Positions 48,622 through 60,691 of a stretch of 64,000 bases of DNA are shown here, one piece after another. The stretch comes from Pyrus communis. Taxonomy: Eukaryota; Streptophyta; Magnoliopsida; Rosales; Rosaceae. The translations under genes and the position numbers were made by a program. The stretch's first letter is position 1. Every line of letters begins with the position of its first letter. The stretch spans positions 17,717,464-17,781,463 of the forward strand of contig NC_084814.1 of the NCBI RefSeq assembly GCF_963583255.1. Reading direction: 5' to 3'. The notes beneath the pieces are model-generated. The model did no database searches and was not told the DNA's origin. It saw only the letters and a program-made list of their open reading frames with translations.

Positions 48622-51600
48622 CTAGGCACTGTTGTCCTTCCAAATCCGTCCGGAGATCCGAAGCTTGAGCTCCTTCCCGTCTCCAGCGGAGAAAACAAGT
48701 GCCATGTTACGCTGGACTATGAGTCCGTCATGGCTGTCCCTGACTTTCTGATGGCTGTCACGGATGCTCCGAGGGGTTCCTTCCCATATTAGTTTCCTGC
48801 TGTTGCTGCCCACCTCCAGTCTGTAGCTGAAGCTTTGTGCCTCAGCCGCATCGCCCATGAAGCGAAGGAATGCAATGTAAACCGGAGCTATGCCGAGGTG
48901 GAAGGCTTCAAAGTGCAGACAGAAGTACTGGTTGTAACAGTTAAAAACCTAACAAAATATAAAGAATGTGAAGGCGAGCACCTAGGAAAACAAACACATC
49001 ATGCATTCACCAATTACCATAGATGCTAAGATTAGAGCCAACCCATTACCCATTTGGTAAACAGAGTTCGGGCTTGTTTGTAAATGCTTTTATATGGAGC
49101 ACTTCTTCTTATAGCTAGTTTTGTTAGAAGCATAACAAAAATTTTATTACAACTCAAAGTTCTTAAGTTCTATAAGGACTTATAAGTACTTTTAGCTGTA
49201 AAAACACTTTTTCTGGGTGGATTTTTGTTCAAAATGCTGGTTTGCCTTTAATAGAAGCGTTCCTAAAAAAAAGCGCTTATGGGCATAATACTTTTTAAGA
49301 AAGTATTTCCAGACTCTATGTTTCTCCATAGAACACTTTTATAATTCAAAAGACTTTTTTAAATGTTTAAGCCAAAGATTGTTAGGACTGCTTTTGGTTA
49401 TATTTTTAGCTTTCAAAAAGTACGTCAAACGAGCCATTTATCACTTTTACTCTAAACTACCCAAATTCATTCTCAATTTCCACCAATCAAAACCAAAAAA
49501 AGAAACAACACTTACCATAAGCATCCTTGCTGCACACTCTACTTCGCGGCGATTCGACTTAAAATAGAGGTGATTAAACGTTGACCCAATGTGCAAGTCA
49601 ACCTTGTGATCTTCTCTCATATGGTCAACCAAAAATGGAACATCCCCAACCTCTGAGCACTCATCAGATCCAGGATAAGGGCAACTGTATGGTCTGAAGT
49701 TGCAGTGAGCCTCATGCCTGAGTTTGATGTAGTAAGGGAGGATCTCCATGCACCCCAAAGAGCAATACTTGCAAGGCAGTTCTAATGATTCTGCCACCTT
49801 CTCCAACGCCAGACATCGGATGTCGCCGAGTTTTTCTAGACAAGTCGGGCACCGGTTCACCGTCAGTTTGCAGATTGAGCACAGAGTGTGCCCGTTTGGG
49901 CACTGCAGAACACAGACTTTCGGAATCAACTACTTTCAAGTTCTAGCACTTGTAATGTAAGTAGTAAATCTAAGTGAAAGTGTAGTTGCTATTGACGCAT
50001 GTAAAATAGCACTCAATCGTAGCAATTGCACCACTAATAACACTAGGATTGTTTGTGATAAAACATCAAACCTGCTGGGCTGTAAAAGGGGTAAGTTGAA
50101 GATAATATCAGTATTGGACGAATTAGTTGGGGCTACTAGTCCATTTGTGTGAAATCCAACCCTATGTTATGAACGAAGGACTTCAAAAATAATGGAGAAA
50201 CTTGAAAATAACTAGATGCAATATATTTGAAAGAACTTTCTAATGACATCTATTAACGAGTCATTTCGAAAGTCCTTTGTAGTGACACATCACGTTATTT
50301 ATCGTTTGTTTGTTATAAATATATTTTATGATAGTTTTATAATGATCGAGTAATTTTTAAGTTTCATCTCTGACTCTTTGTAGTGTATTTTTAGCAATTG
50401 AATATAAAGTTATTGAGTAAATCTCAGTTTACTACCCTTAAATTTCGTGGTTTTCAACATTTGGTACATGAACTTTTTTTTCGTCTTAGAATCATACGTA
50501 AAATGTTAATTTTAGAATAGTCTCATATATCCCTTTAATCTTGTCATTAAAGGATCCTTGTGGAAATGAGAAAAAAAAAAAAAAAACAAAAACAGATCCC
50601 CCTCTTATTCCACCCGACCCACCATCTCCCCCAATCTCTATAACCACCAGCGCACCACCCCTCTTCCCCGACACCTTCTTTCTCTCCTCCACTCTCTTCA
50701 CCTCCCCTCCCATCAGAAAAATGCACAGCTTTACCCCCCAAAACCCAGATCTCAACTTTCCTTCACTTCCCCTCTCTTTTCTTCTCTACCCACCAGTATA
50801 CAACAAGTTCAAAAGTTCAAGATATAAATACAAACAAAAACCCATAATTCAACTCATCCAATATATATAATCCAACAAGCACCAAATGTATGAATCCACC
50901 CCCTTCGCAAACCCACCAAAGTCACACTTTTTGCAAGTAGCAAAAACCCACAATTTCAGAAACCCAAACCCTAAAATCTTGAAAATCTTCAATCTTCCAC
51001 CATAGTAAGTTAAATTCAGCACATAAAATCTTCAAGAATGCCAGTTCTTCAACATAGAATGCAAATTCTCAATGCTAACAACAATACCCGCAAATTCAAA
51101 ACAAAAAAAACCCCAATTTCCAAGTCCAAACCTTTTTGCAGAATCTGCAGAATGTTGAGTACTATGAAGACAAAGCATCTCTTTTACTGAAACCCTAGAA
51201 AATTATTTAGGGCTTTTGGAGAGAAGGACATGGATCAAAGGGCTCTCAGGGGATGGAGAGAGATACGTAGAGTTTGTGAGTTTCAGAGAATAAAAAAATT
51301 AAACAAAAATTAACATCAAATCTCTCGAATAATATAATAAAGTGTGGGAAAATCGAGTAAAAAAAAAATGAAGAAAAAATTGGTAGGGTGAGAAGGTGGG
51401 GAGTGTCCCCTAGCAGTAGCAGCAGCTTTCAGTGAAAGAGAAAAGACTTGACTTTGTACTTTGTAGAGTCTCAATGCATAAAAAAAATAAAAATTAAAAA
51501 AATTAAAAAAATTAAAAAAATTAAAAAAATTAAAAAAAGACATTTTTCTTCGGTGGAGGAAGCGATGAGAACACAAAGGAGGGTTTTGAGGTGGGGATTG

Positions 51601-54119
51601 AATCAATTGGGTCTTCATTGTCATCGCCAAGATTTGGGGATTTTGGAATTAGGATTTGTTTTGGTTTGGGAAGGGATTGGAATAAAGATGGATTTTGGGG
51701 TTTGGGTTTGGGTAGAGAAGAAAAGAGAGAGGAAGTGGAGGAAAGTTGAGAGCTGGGTTTTGGGGGTAAAGCTGTGCATTTTTCTGATGGGAGGGGAGGT
51801 GAAGCGAGTGGAGGCGAGGGAGAAGGTGTTGGGGAAGAGGGGTGGTGCGTTGGTGGTTATGGGGATTGAAGGAGATGGAGGGTCGGGTGGAAGAAGAGGG
51901 GGTTCTGTTTTTTTTTTTTTTTTTCATGTCGATCCTTAATGACACGTGACACCTAGTCATTATTCACATAAGCGCCACATCATCAGTTAACGAGAGACTT
52001 AACAATCAGACTAATAGATGTACGAGACAGTCTCAAAATTAACATTTTAGGTTTGATTTTGGGACGAAAAAAAACTTCATGTACCAAATGTTGAAAATCA
52101 CGAAACTTGAGAATAATAAACTGAGATTTGCCCAAAGTTATTAAAAGTCTCTTACCCAAGTCCAAAACATAATGAAACTTAAAGAAAACTCAAACCATCA
52201 TTAGACACCAATTTAGTTCTCTGATTTAAGGGGTTGTATTTAATTGAGAGCTTGTTTGAAAGTGCTTTTAAAATGAATAAATTTTTTTTTAATGAAAATG
52301 TTTTTAGAATCAATTCTTAGTAAAAATGCAAGTGAATTCTTGAAAAGCACTTGAAGTGCTTCCACTTGTGCTTCTGGTTTTGGAACCCAAACATTTTCTT
52401 TAAAAACGCTATGAGTAATTTCAAAAGTACTTCCAAACAAGCCTTGAGATTCTGAAAGATTTTAAAAGATTTATAAATCCATGGAGTTTTATACAAAGTT
52501 CTAAAAAATGCTAGGCGCTAGTCAGGCGGCAGGCTAGCGCCTAGCGCCTAGGCTGATTTAGGTAAATTTCTTGTATATCTTGTAAATAAATGCATATTGA
52601 CACTTACAAAAAATTATATTTGTATAAAATTCATGGATAAGATAATAGAAGAATGATAAAACGCAAAAAGAGCATTCAACAAGTCCAAAATTTAAAAACA
52701 CATTAAGCATACATGTCATATAACCATAGTGAAGAGTATTGTAGAATGACACATGTACAACAAGTTCACAATTTAAAACAACATAAAATGGAAAATAGGA
52801 GGAAAATAAGGAAATTTAGTAATGTAAGATACTTATTTTTAGCATCCCGGAATTTAAGTTGATGCACAACACACCTATTCTATAAAATTAACAAAATTTC
52901 AATGTATAATTAGAACTTAGACTTTAAACAAATTTCACAAAAAAAAAAAAATATATATATAAAATAAAATAAAATAAAAAAAAACCACCCAACCGCCCAG
53001 CACCGCCTAGCCCACCTAGCTCGCCTAGGCGCTGCTTAGGCGGCTGCCTAGAACCACCTTGATTTTTCCAGCCGTTTTGCCCAAAATCGCCTCGGTTCCA
53101 AGCCGCCTAGCGCCTAGGGCGTTTTTTAGAACACTGGTTTTATACACCCCATATGAATTTTGGGTGAAATCATTAGAAATCTTAGGGGTTGAGGCCTTAT
53201 TTCTTAAAGCCTAAAAAAAACTATAAATTTCCACTAAATCCCAAAATCCTTCATCTTTTAGGATATTTTAAAATTCAATCATAATTGAATACATATGGAG
53301 TTTTATGAACTACTTTAAAATCCAGATAAATACACTCAGATTTCTATAGAGTTTTATAAACCTATTTAAAATCTTGATTGAATACTTGTGGATTTCCATG
53401 AATTCATTTAAAATCTTGATTGAATACATATAGATTTATAAACTCTTTGAAACTCATAATTGAATACATCCCCAAACCATCTGCATTCTTTATGATATTT
53501 ATGAAGAAAATACCCTCATCCTAGCATTTCCAAAACCAAGCAAAACTAATAATAGTCATCAAAAGCAATTGTAATACTACTACAAAAAAAAAAAAATTAA
53601 GAAATTTTTTAAAATAACCACATTTAGGACGCTTTATAAACTTTTAGCCACTTGTTTTAAGCTTTTTGAATTTTAACCACTCAAGAGGTTTTGCATACGC
53701 ATTAGGAAGATTCGAGTGTTACTCTTGAAGGAAGCTTCAAGCAATACGCTCGAGGAAGCCTCAAATGGTTAGATATCTAAATTTTGGAAAACAAGGCTAA
53801 AAATCCTTAATGTATAATATAATACAGTTAGTTTTCCAAATTTTCAAAAATAGAAAATTAATGCAACCCCATTATAGCAAATAAGAGGACTAAATAAACA
53901 CACCTGGTGGATTGGTGGGAACATGGACTTTGAACAGAGCGGGCATTCAAGAAGCTCATGAACTTTTGTGACTGGACTCGGTGCTCTGTTGTTGGACTTG
54001 GCCGGTGCCGAGAAACGGCGGCGGTGGTGGCGAGGGCATCTGCGGCGGTGATGAGTGTCTCCTCGTCCATGGATCCCATCACATGTTGTCAAACTATCAA
54101 CAAAACTGTCCTCCTCCAT
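48622..54119 (-). CDS. SINA-type E3 ubiquitin-protein ligase
   Basis: Three exons on the minus strand, 53904-54119, 49516-49902 and 48622-48948, give 309 residues in frame. SINA proteins ubiquitinate partner proteins and dimerise through a TRAF-like domain. Visible are a His/Arg-rich N-terminus (1-45), a C3HC4 RING from ECPLC (59) through HQCPNGHTLCSIC to NRCPTC with all eight ligands, the SIAH-type zinc finger (CKYCSLGC...HEAHCNFRPYSCPY), and a TRAF-like half ending LKLRISGRIWKDNSA. Oddities: the RING C-terminal loop is one residue shorter than the usual RVHNRCPTC, and the normal C-terminal tail after IWKxQ is absent. Intron 1 is 4.0 kb and packed with transposable elements; intron 2 is 567 bp. 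It may be a divergent but functional paralogue. Confidence 0.88.
50415..52133. mobile_element. Mutator-like foldback element, 1.72 kb, in SINA intron 1
   Basis: Flanked by a perfect 9-bp duplication, aaagttatt (50406-50414 and 52134-52142), diagnostic of Mutator-type insertion. Long inverted arms (50415 to about 50791; about 51712-52133) begin gagtaaatctcagttta and gggcaaatctcagttta. The right arm is longer because the left has lost about 60 bp near 50530. The arms include a CT-rich stretch with atgcacagctttaccccc. The unique centre (50792-51711) has no transposase and contains an (attaaaaa)n tract. It could be a Pack-MULE carrying gene leader sequence, unproven. Confidence 0.88.
51484..51538. 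repeat. (attaaaaa)n minisatellite
   Basis: Several tandem copies of an 8-bp attaaaaa unit inside the Mutator-like element. Confidence 0.85.
52250..52443. mobile_element. Inner MITE, about 194 bp
   Basis: Inverted ends gcttgtttgaaagtgctttt and, reversed, gcttgtttggaagtactttt, flanked by the direct repeat ttgaga (52244-52249 and 52444-52449). It sits inside the outer MITE at 52230-53473. Related sequence near 49073-49270 lies in SINA intron 2. Confidence 0.7.
52495..53137. mobile_element. Inner hAT-like element, 643 bp, CGCCTAG-rich ends
   Basis: Perfect 8-bp duplication ttttatac at 52487-52494 and 53138-53145. Ends ttctaaaaaatgctaggcgc and, reversed, gttctaaaaaacgccctagg. Subterminal regions are dense with GCCTAG/CTAGGC words in both orientations; the centre is AT-rich with no open frame. 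Confidence 0.85.
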
Positions 54120-54243
54120 TGTAGAAGTTATTCGTGCAGGTTTTGAACAAACCAAACAAACGAAAAAACTACAAAAACATGACTGTCCTTAATGTTTATC
54201 TTCTCTCTTGTTTTGGTCCTTTCTGTTAAGTGAACGAGCAGAA

Positions 54244-54246
54244 AGA

Positions 54247-54285
<39 letters not shown>
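54244..54285 (-). repeat. (CT)n microsatellite in the SINA leader
   Basis: A GA run on +, CT on the coding strand, about 125-165 bp upstream of the SINA start codon. Confidence 0.9.
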
Positions 54286-54288
<3 letters not shown>

Positions 54289-54474
54289 GGATACAAAGAA
54301 GTTGGCTTTTCTTGTGAGCATTTGGTGAAGGAGACAGACTAGTCTCCATCCGTCCGTCTTGAAGTATAATGTTTCACTTCTACCAAATGCCAAAAGGAGT
54401 TAATGCTGAAAACTGAGGACAACCTGTACCTACTTCAAAATTTGCAATCCAACTAGGTAATATTTAGTTGGGAA

Positions 54475-54626
54475 ATGCTAAGCGAACTCTCTCAGAATGG
54501 GATTCTCGATGGACTCATTGTCATCTCACAGTTTGACGTTAATTTTCATGCCAACATTATAAAACATTGTTAAAAAAACATGAGGTGACAGAGAGTCCGT
54601 GGAGAGTCTCCTTAACATTTTTCTTT
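54475..54626. mobile_element. MITE, about 150 bp
   Basis: Inverted ends gaaatgctaagcgaactctc and, reversed, gaaaaatgttaaggagactctc. The arms continue inward with gatggactc versus cacggactc. Similar design to the element at 17969-18135. Confidence 0.65.
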
Positions 54627-54734
54627 TTAGTTTGATCCCTTTTGATAATCATCTTGTGGTTAAACATGCTATCAATTTTTTTTCCAAATCAAACTTTTCA
54701 TTCTAATTTCGACCTTTTTTTATTTATTTTTTAT

Positions 54735-54905
54735 TTTTTTCTGAATACAACGATATATTTTACATTAAGAGGAGGGGGAGTTCGGCTAAGCCACAAAATG
54801 TGCAACCTAATTTGGTATCAAATTTGTCATCCATGAGATTTGAACCTAAGACCTCTCACTTACAAGTAAAGAGGAATATCACCAAACTGTAATACTGAAT
54901 GACAA
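54735..54905 (-). mobile_element. SINE-like repeat (minus strand)
   Basis: On the minus strand it reads gtattacagtttggtgatat, then aagtgagaggtcttaggttc with a B-box-like ggttcaaatctc, and ends in an AT-rich tail at about 54735. Inferred from promoter-like words only. Confidence 0.4.
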
Positions 54906-55561
54906 TTTCAACCTATTGTTGTCTATATGCGTATCAAGTGCAAGAATGAACCTATCATTTTAGGACATTGAAGTCTATTTAATCCTTAAATGAATTGTGA
55001 AATGATGTTTTTCACCTACATTGACTAGAACGAATGCACATTCTCTAATTACTCGAATTTGAATCTCATAGTTTAGAATACAAGTACAATATTGGTTGCG
55101 TAGTAAACCGAACAGAATCCCATTAACTAAAAATAAAAAGAAATAAATGAAAATATGAGAGTGAAAAATTGGGGGGCCTTTTACATTATAGTCGTTGAAT
55201 AGACATGTTCACCAATTTTTATTAAAAAAAAAAAGAGTACACAATCTATTTGAGTTTCTTCCCATCAAATGGAAATGATTAGTTGTTTACTTGCCCAATG
55301 AACTATCAAAGTGTTGGATTAAGAGAGCAAAGTGATGTGGGAACATTTTTCTTAAGACTACTAATAACATGTTTACTTAATAGAAACTTGCCAGAGTAGC
55401 CTCTTTGGCGTGTATAATTGACCTTTTTTTTAATGTTAAATTTAAAATAACAAACGAAAGTAATTAGCTATTAAAAGGGTTTGTGTTTGTTGTGGTCTAT
55501 ATTTAACTGATAGGGAGAGGAGGCCGACGGCACAGAGAAAATATAGAGAGAGAGATGCATT
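54906..55561. other. Intergenic, no gene recognised
   Basis: AT-rich DNA adjoining the copia element. A GAGA stretch lies at 55540-55555. Confidence 0.45.
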
Positions 55562-55737
55562 TGTAGGGTTGTGTAGAGGATGTGTTATTCCCCTTACACA
55601 GTGCCTTTATTTATAGTAATAAGGGAGAGAAGAAATCCTTCTCCTCCAAGGAATACAAGTCCTAATAGGGAAGAATAACTAGAATCAAATTTAATCTATG
55701 ATTTACACAATCACACTTAAATAAGAAGTTTATAACA
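55562..55737 (-). repeat. LTR (3' LTR of the copia element)
   Basis: Shares long identical stretches with 62614-62790, for example from gcctttatttatagtaataa to the shared end gtttataaca. A small number of substitutions separate the two, indicating moderate age. Confidence 0.92.
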
Positions 55738-56217
55738 CTCTCCCCTTGAGTGTGTAAATACTCAAGTTGATTCGGCATCATGTAGTAGTTGAGGAAGTCA
55801 ACTCATCGACACTGATTTTGGGAACACATTAGTCTCAATAAAGTAGGAACTTGCATAAGGAACTAAGTCTCACTAAGTCTCAAAAAAAAAACCTTAAGGC
55901 TATGGTAAAAACTCAAGTAGGGACAAAATCCATAGTCTAAAGAAAAATGCGTGAGTAATGCAAAGTCAAATGAAATGTTTACGAGACGTCATCGGGGATA
56001 TGATCAACCTAAGGTGGGTGGCTCGTCAAAACCTCGTTATGTAGCAAAAATCCAGTGGGAAAAATGCTCCTAATCGTAGGAAAAAAGAGTACATTAAAAT
56101 CAAGCAAGTATACTTTAGGATACTCCTCCTGAGTTTGACACAATTCCAAAGAGAACTAACAATATTACAACTCAGAAAGTTTACGCATACCTATTCCTTG
56201 AACAAGCTTCTGAAACG

Positions 56218-57021
56218 TCAACTTCGGTAGTGATTTGGTGAAAAGGTTGGCCATATTGTCTTGTGAACGGATTTGTCTAACTTCAATCTTCTGATGCTCT
56301 TGTTGTTGATGTGAGAAGAAGAACTTTGGCGTAATGTGCTTGGTGTTGTCTCATTTGATGTAACATTTCTTGAGCTGTTCGATGCATGCTGTGTTGTCTT
56401 CATAGATTGTTGTTGGGACGTCAATGATGGGGTAAAGATCGCAGGAGCTTCGAATATGACCCACAACTGCTCTCAACTAGAAGCATTCCCGAGTTGTTTG
56501 TGTAGGGCGAGAATTTCAACATAGTTAGATGAAGTGGCAACTAAGGTCTATTTAGTTGACCTCCAAGAGATTGTGGTGCCTCAAATGGTAAAAACATAAC
56601 CCGTTTGAGAACGTGCCTTATGCGGATCAAATAAGTATCATGCGTCGACATAACCAACAAGGCGAGAATCGACTCGAGATAAGGGGGTGTGGCATCACTT
56701 TAGGATATGTAGGGATAGGATAAACCCAAATTCGTGGTACCCTTAAGGTAGCGGAAGATGTCCTTAACACCAGTCCAATGTCTACGTGTTGGTGCATTAC
56801 TGTATCTTGCCAAAAAAATTGACAGCGAAGGAGTTGTCGGGTTTAGTGCATTGAACTAAGTACAATAAAGCACCTATCGCACTTAGATAAGGAACTTCAG
56901 GCTCCAAAATCACTTCACCATCCTCATTCAGACAAAAGGGATTTCGTTTTGCATCTAGCGATCGAATGACCATAGAAGTACTCGAAGGCTTCACTTTATC
57001 CTTGTTAAAACGGCACAACAC
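56218..57021 (-). pseudogene. Copia C-terminal reverse transcriptase / RNase H remnant
   Basis: The frame at 56797-57021 encodes PEVPYLSAIGALLYLVQCTKPD followed by FAVN, the copia motif that follows the polymerase. 56218-56466 is a heavily decayed continuation. Multiple stops lie between. Confidence 0.8.
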
Positions 57022-57401
57022 CTTCTAGGTGTAGTTCGATTGATGTACTAAGATTCTATCTGAACGATGCTCTATCTCGAGATCGAAACAGTATCGAGTA
57101 TTCCTAGTTCTTTCATCTCAAATTCACTTCAGGTGCGCGGTAGTTCTCATGAGCTCTTCAGGAGTTCTGATGAGATTCATGTCATCAACATATGCTGCAA
57201 CAATCACAAAACCGGAATGTAACTTCTTAATGAACACACAAAGGCATAGTTCGTTGTTCACATATCCCTGACTAGTCAAATACTCACTTAGACAGTTATA
57301 CTACATTCTTCTAGATTGCTTCAAACCGTAGAATGAATGCCTCAGCCGAATTTAGAGCATGTTCTGAGGTTGAAAATATTTGATCCAGTCAATGTAAGTC
57401 C

Positions 57402-57893
57402 TTAAGGAACTTTCATATAAATTTCCGTATCAAGATCTCCATAGAGGTACGTAGTAACTATGTCCATCAGCTGCATACTCAGTTTTTTGGAAAATACCAA
57501 ACTGATAAAGCATCGAAAAGTAATCATATCCATAATGGGTGAATAAGTTTCGTCATAATCAATCTCAGGGCGTTGTGAGAAGCCTTGCGTAACAAGATGA
57601 GCTTTGTAATGCACAATTTCGTTCTTTTCATTATGCTTCCTAACGAAAACCCATTTGTAGCCAATGGGCTTCACATGTGGAGGTGTATGAGCTATAAGTC
57701 TAAACACCTTACGTTTCGCAAGCGAATCGAGTTTGACTTGGGTTGATTGTTTCCAGTTTGACCAATTAGTTATACGTCGACATTCATCAATGGAACAGGG
57801 TTCAATGTTATTGCACAACATGATCTCAGTAGCTACTGCATATGCCAATGCATCGGCGACGATCATCTCATTTCTACACCAAACATCATCCAA
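57402..57893 (-). pseudogene. Copia reverse transcriptase N-terminal remnant
   Basis: Contains HVKPIGYKWVFVRKHNE, YKAHLVTQGFSQRPEIDYDETYSP and the LYGDLDTEIYMKVP block, typical of Ty1/copia reverse transcriptase. The frame ends before the YxDD motif region. Confidence 0.9.
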
Positions 57894-57976
57894 GCTAGTA
57901 TAATGGACCGAAATCTCATGATTCTCGGTAGTGGATTCGTCTCTTCAAGAACGATTATGTAATCTAGAATTTCCTC

Positions 57977-58031
57977 ATGAGTTGGATATAATGAGTAGGG
58001 GACAGTTGGATATAATGAGTAGGGGACAGTC
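57977..58031. repeat. 26-bp tandem duplication in the copia element
   Basis: The word ttggatataatgagtagggg occurs twice in direct succession, adding a repeated TVPYSLYP unit in the polyprotein linker before the reverse transcriptase. Confidence 0.8.
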
Positions 58032-58513
58032 GGATTCACGATAGGTTCTTCAAGGGCCTGTGCAGGAGGTTTCCTCTTCTGGGGGTATGAATCATTTGAA
58101 CCAAGTGGTCTGTCACGCTTGTGTGTAGGGACAGATGATTGGCTAGCCACTGATATATGTGGATCGGCCAAAGTGGCTTCTTGGGCCTCCATAAGGGAAG
58201 TCCATCGTACATTTGGTACATCCATCCTTGCAGGCACATTCACAGCTGGAATATGTGATCATGTGACTCACGCTAGATCGATGAAAGCATCTGGCATGAT
58301 CTGAGCTACGCTCTAAAGATCTAATATGTGCTGCACTTCAGTCTCAGACTGAGCGGTGCGGGGATCTAAATGAGACAAAGTGAGAGTCATCCATAATAAT
58401 TCACGTCATTTTTCAGGAATGTTGACGTTCTTATCTCCCTTTAACGATGGGAAAAATATCTCATAGAAGCGACAATCTGCAAAACAAGCGGTAAACGAAT
58501 CGCCTGTTAAAGG

Positions 58514-59289
58514 TTATAAGTAACGAATGATTGAAGGAGAATCATATCCAACATAGATTCCCATCCTTTGCTGACGCCCTATTTTTGTAAGTAAGGGTGG
58601 TGAAATCGACACATAGATTACACAACCAAAAATGCGCAGATGCGATATGTCGGGTTTGTATCCAGTAACCAACTGAATGTCGCTATATGGTTGGGTTGGA
58701 ATAAGCCTCAAGCGAACCAACATAACTGCGTACAATATTGCATGGCCCCACTTAGCGATATGAAGCTTGGAACGTATGACCAACGATTGAGCAATCATTT
58801 GTAAGTGCTTAATGAATGCCTCTGCCAAGCCGTTCTGGGTGTGAACATGGGGTACTGGATGTTCAACTTCAACGCCAATCGACATGCAATAGTCATAAAA
58901 AAATTTAGATGCGAATTATCTAACATTATCCAATCAAATAGATTTGATTGGATAATCAATATGGTGAGCCCTGAGCTTGATAACCTAAACCAACAATTTG
59001 GAGAATGCAGCGTTCTTTATGGACAATAAGCACACGTGTGACCAACGTGTAGAAACATCAACCAAAACCATAAAATATCTAAATGGTTCGCAGGGAGGGT
59101 GAATCAACCCATCAATGTCCTTCTGAATCCTTTGTAGAAAAATAGGAGGATTCGAACGAAAATATGCTTTCCTATGGAGCAGGTTTGACATACGATTCCT
59201 TGGATCGAACCTAAACTTCGGGTTAGTGGATGCCTATATGATGATTTGAGGATACGGCGCATCGTTGCTCGTCTAGGGTGTCCTATCAT
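58514..59289 (-). pseudogene. Copia integrase remnant
   Basis: Frames at 59104-59289 (GHPRRATMRRIL, QTCSIGKH), 58985-59191 (HPPCEPFRYFMVLVDVSTRWSH) and 58514-58885 (HVHTQNGLAEAFIKHLQMIA, LRIFGCVIYV) are successive parts of the integrase zinc-binding and catalytic regions, broken by frameshifts. Confidence 0.88.
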
Positions 59290-59315
59290 GCCAAAGTATA
59301 ATTTTGTGCGCGATC

Positions 59316-59609
59316 CTAAAGGTAGGGTCGGCTACATAGCGGCTTTTTATAAGGTGTATGGTCGTAATATAGACCACTCGGGATATGCTCTATTTTCTTT
59401 AGAATACGCTTCTGGCCATATTTGTAGGAAGTGATGCATAGAAATTCAACCCCATTTTCTACAAAGGTTTCAACTTGGTAATTATTATCTTTAATATCCT
59501 TGAAACCCAACAACGTTCTTCCGAAACGTGGAGAATAAAGTGCCTCATCAATGGTCAAGATTGTACCATTAGACAACATTATACATGCCTCACCGTATCC
59601 TTTGATCAA
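59316..59609 (-). pseudogene. Copia protease / pre-integrase remnant
   Basis: Encodes GYGEACIMLSNGTILTIDEALYSPRF and RTLLGFKDIKDNNY, the region between the aspartic protease and the integrase of copia elements. Confidence 0.82.
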
Positions 59610-59992
59610 GTTGGATGGGCCTCAGAAGGTTGTCAGAAGTGTATTCTTAGGTATGAAGTTAGTGAAATAGATGCGTTCATGTAAAACGGTGTGTGTGGTT
59701 GCACTATCTGCCAGACAACTAACTTTCTCATTAGTCATACCTAGAAATAGAAATTAATTTGAATCGGTCACTTGCATAAAAATTCTAAAAACAAATATCC
59801 ATTCAAAATAATTTAAGTATTCAAGGATGGTAATTAATAAAAACTTAATATCCAAAAAACAAATCACCAACAAATAATCCAAACATAAGGGAAATTGTTC
59901 AAAATTCAAAAATATAAAGGGGGGTTCGGCCACTAGGTGGAATTCAGCCCCTAGGATTCTAAATTCAACTAAAATAGTTCATGTCCAAGATT

Positions 59993-60190
59993 CTAATCTT
60001 CCATAGGGTTGGTATCCTTGTGAAAGTCAGAAACCTGCATCTTGGTACTCTCCGGTTCTTCCACTTGCACAAAGTTTGATTCAAACTTCTTACACCGAGA
60101 ATGATATTCAGCTACAATCTTCTGGGGAGCTTGGCAAACATGAGACCAATGGTCTTTTGAACCATAGCAATAACACATGTCCACATTCAT
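59993..60190 (-). pseudogene. Copia gag zinc-knuckle remnant
   Basis: Contains CYCYGSKDHWSHVC, a CCHC knuckle in which the second cysteine position is shifted or mutated. Confidence 0.8.
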
Positions 60191-60691
60191 GGTTTCAGGT
60201 GCTTTGCCCTTATTCTTTAAGTTTGGGGCCTTAGAAGCGAGGTTAAGGAGTTTTTGGGCTAGGTTTCCTCCCTTAGGTAGGCCTTGGCTCTGTTGACCTT
60301 GATAGAATGTCTTCTAGCCGCCCTTACCACGCCTATGTTGGTATTTTGGGCGTTGGTTTGTGCTATGATGTGTTTCAGGCACAACATTCACCTAGTAGGT
60401 CGAGCTTGATGATTTTTCATCAACAGCTGATTTTGCTTTTCAGCGAGAAGTAAAATAGAGATCAAATTCGAAAACTTAGTGATTCTTCTCTAGGAGATCC
60501 TCTTCGGTCAAGGTCTCGTTACAAAAGTTGAGAAGTGATCGGATTCAACAAATTTCAGAATTATATTCATTTAGAGACTTAAAGTCATGGAAGTGCAAAT
60601 GTTGCCAATCATGTCTTGCTTCAGGTAAGAAGATGTCATTTGGGTGATCAAAGCAATCAGCCAAAAAGACCCAGAGTGCTCATGGATCTTC

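Larger units (their letters stand above)
52230..53473. mobile_element. Outer MITE of a nested set (PIF/Harbinger-like ends)
   Basis: Ends ggggttgtatttaattgaga and, reversed, ggggatgtattcaattatga. The left border is TAA (52227-52229) and the right border AAA, a possibly mutated TAA target. Internal words such as ttaaaatcttgattgaatac recur several times at 53360-53430. It is split by two later insertions. Confidence 0.6.

Noticed and set aside
50541..51960. Pro-rich and Gly-rich frames in SINA intron 1
   Set aside because: They are sense and antisense readings of the inverted arms of the Mutator-like element.
53858..54082. Alternative SINA first-exon frame starting MMGSMDEETLITAADAL
   Set aside because: It looks protein-like, but the frame that continues into VHELLECPLC and the RING is the other one, starting MEEDS at 54119.
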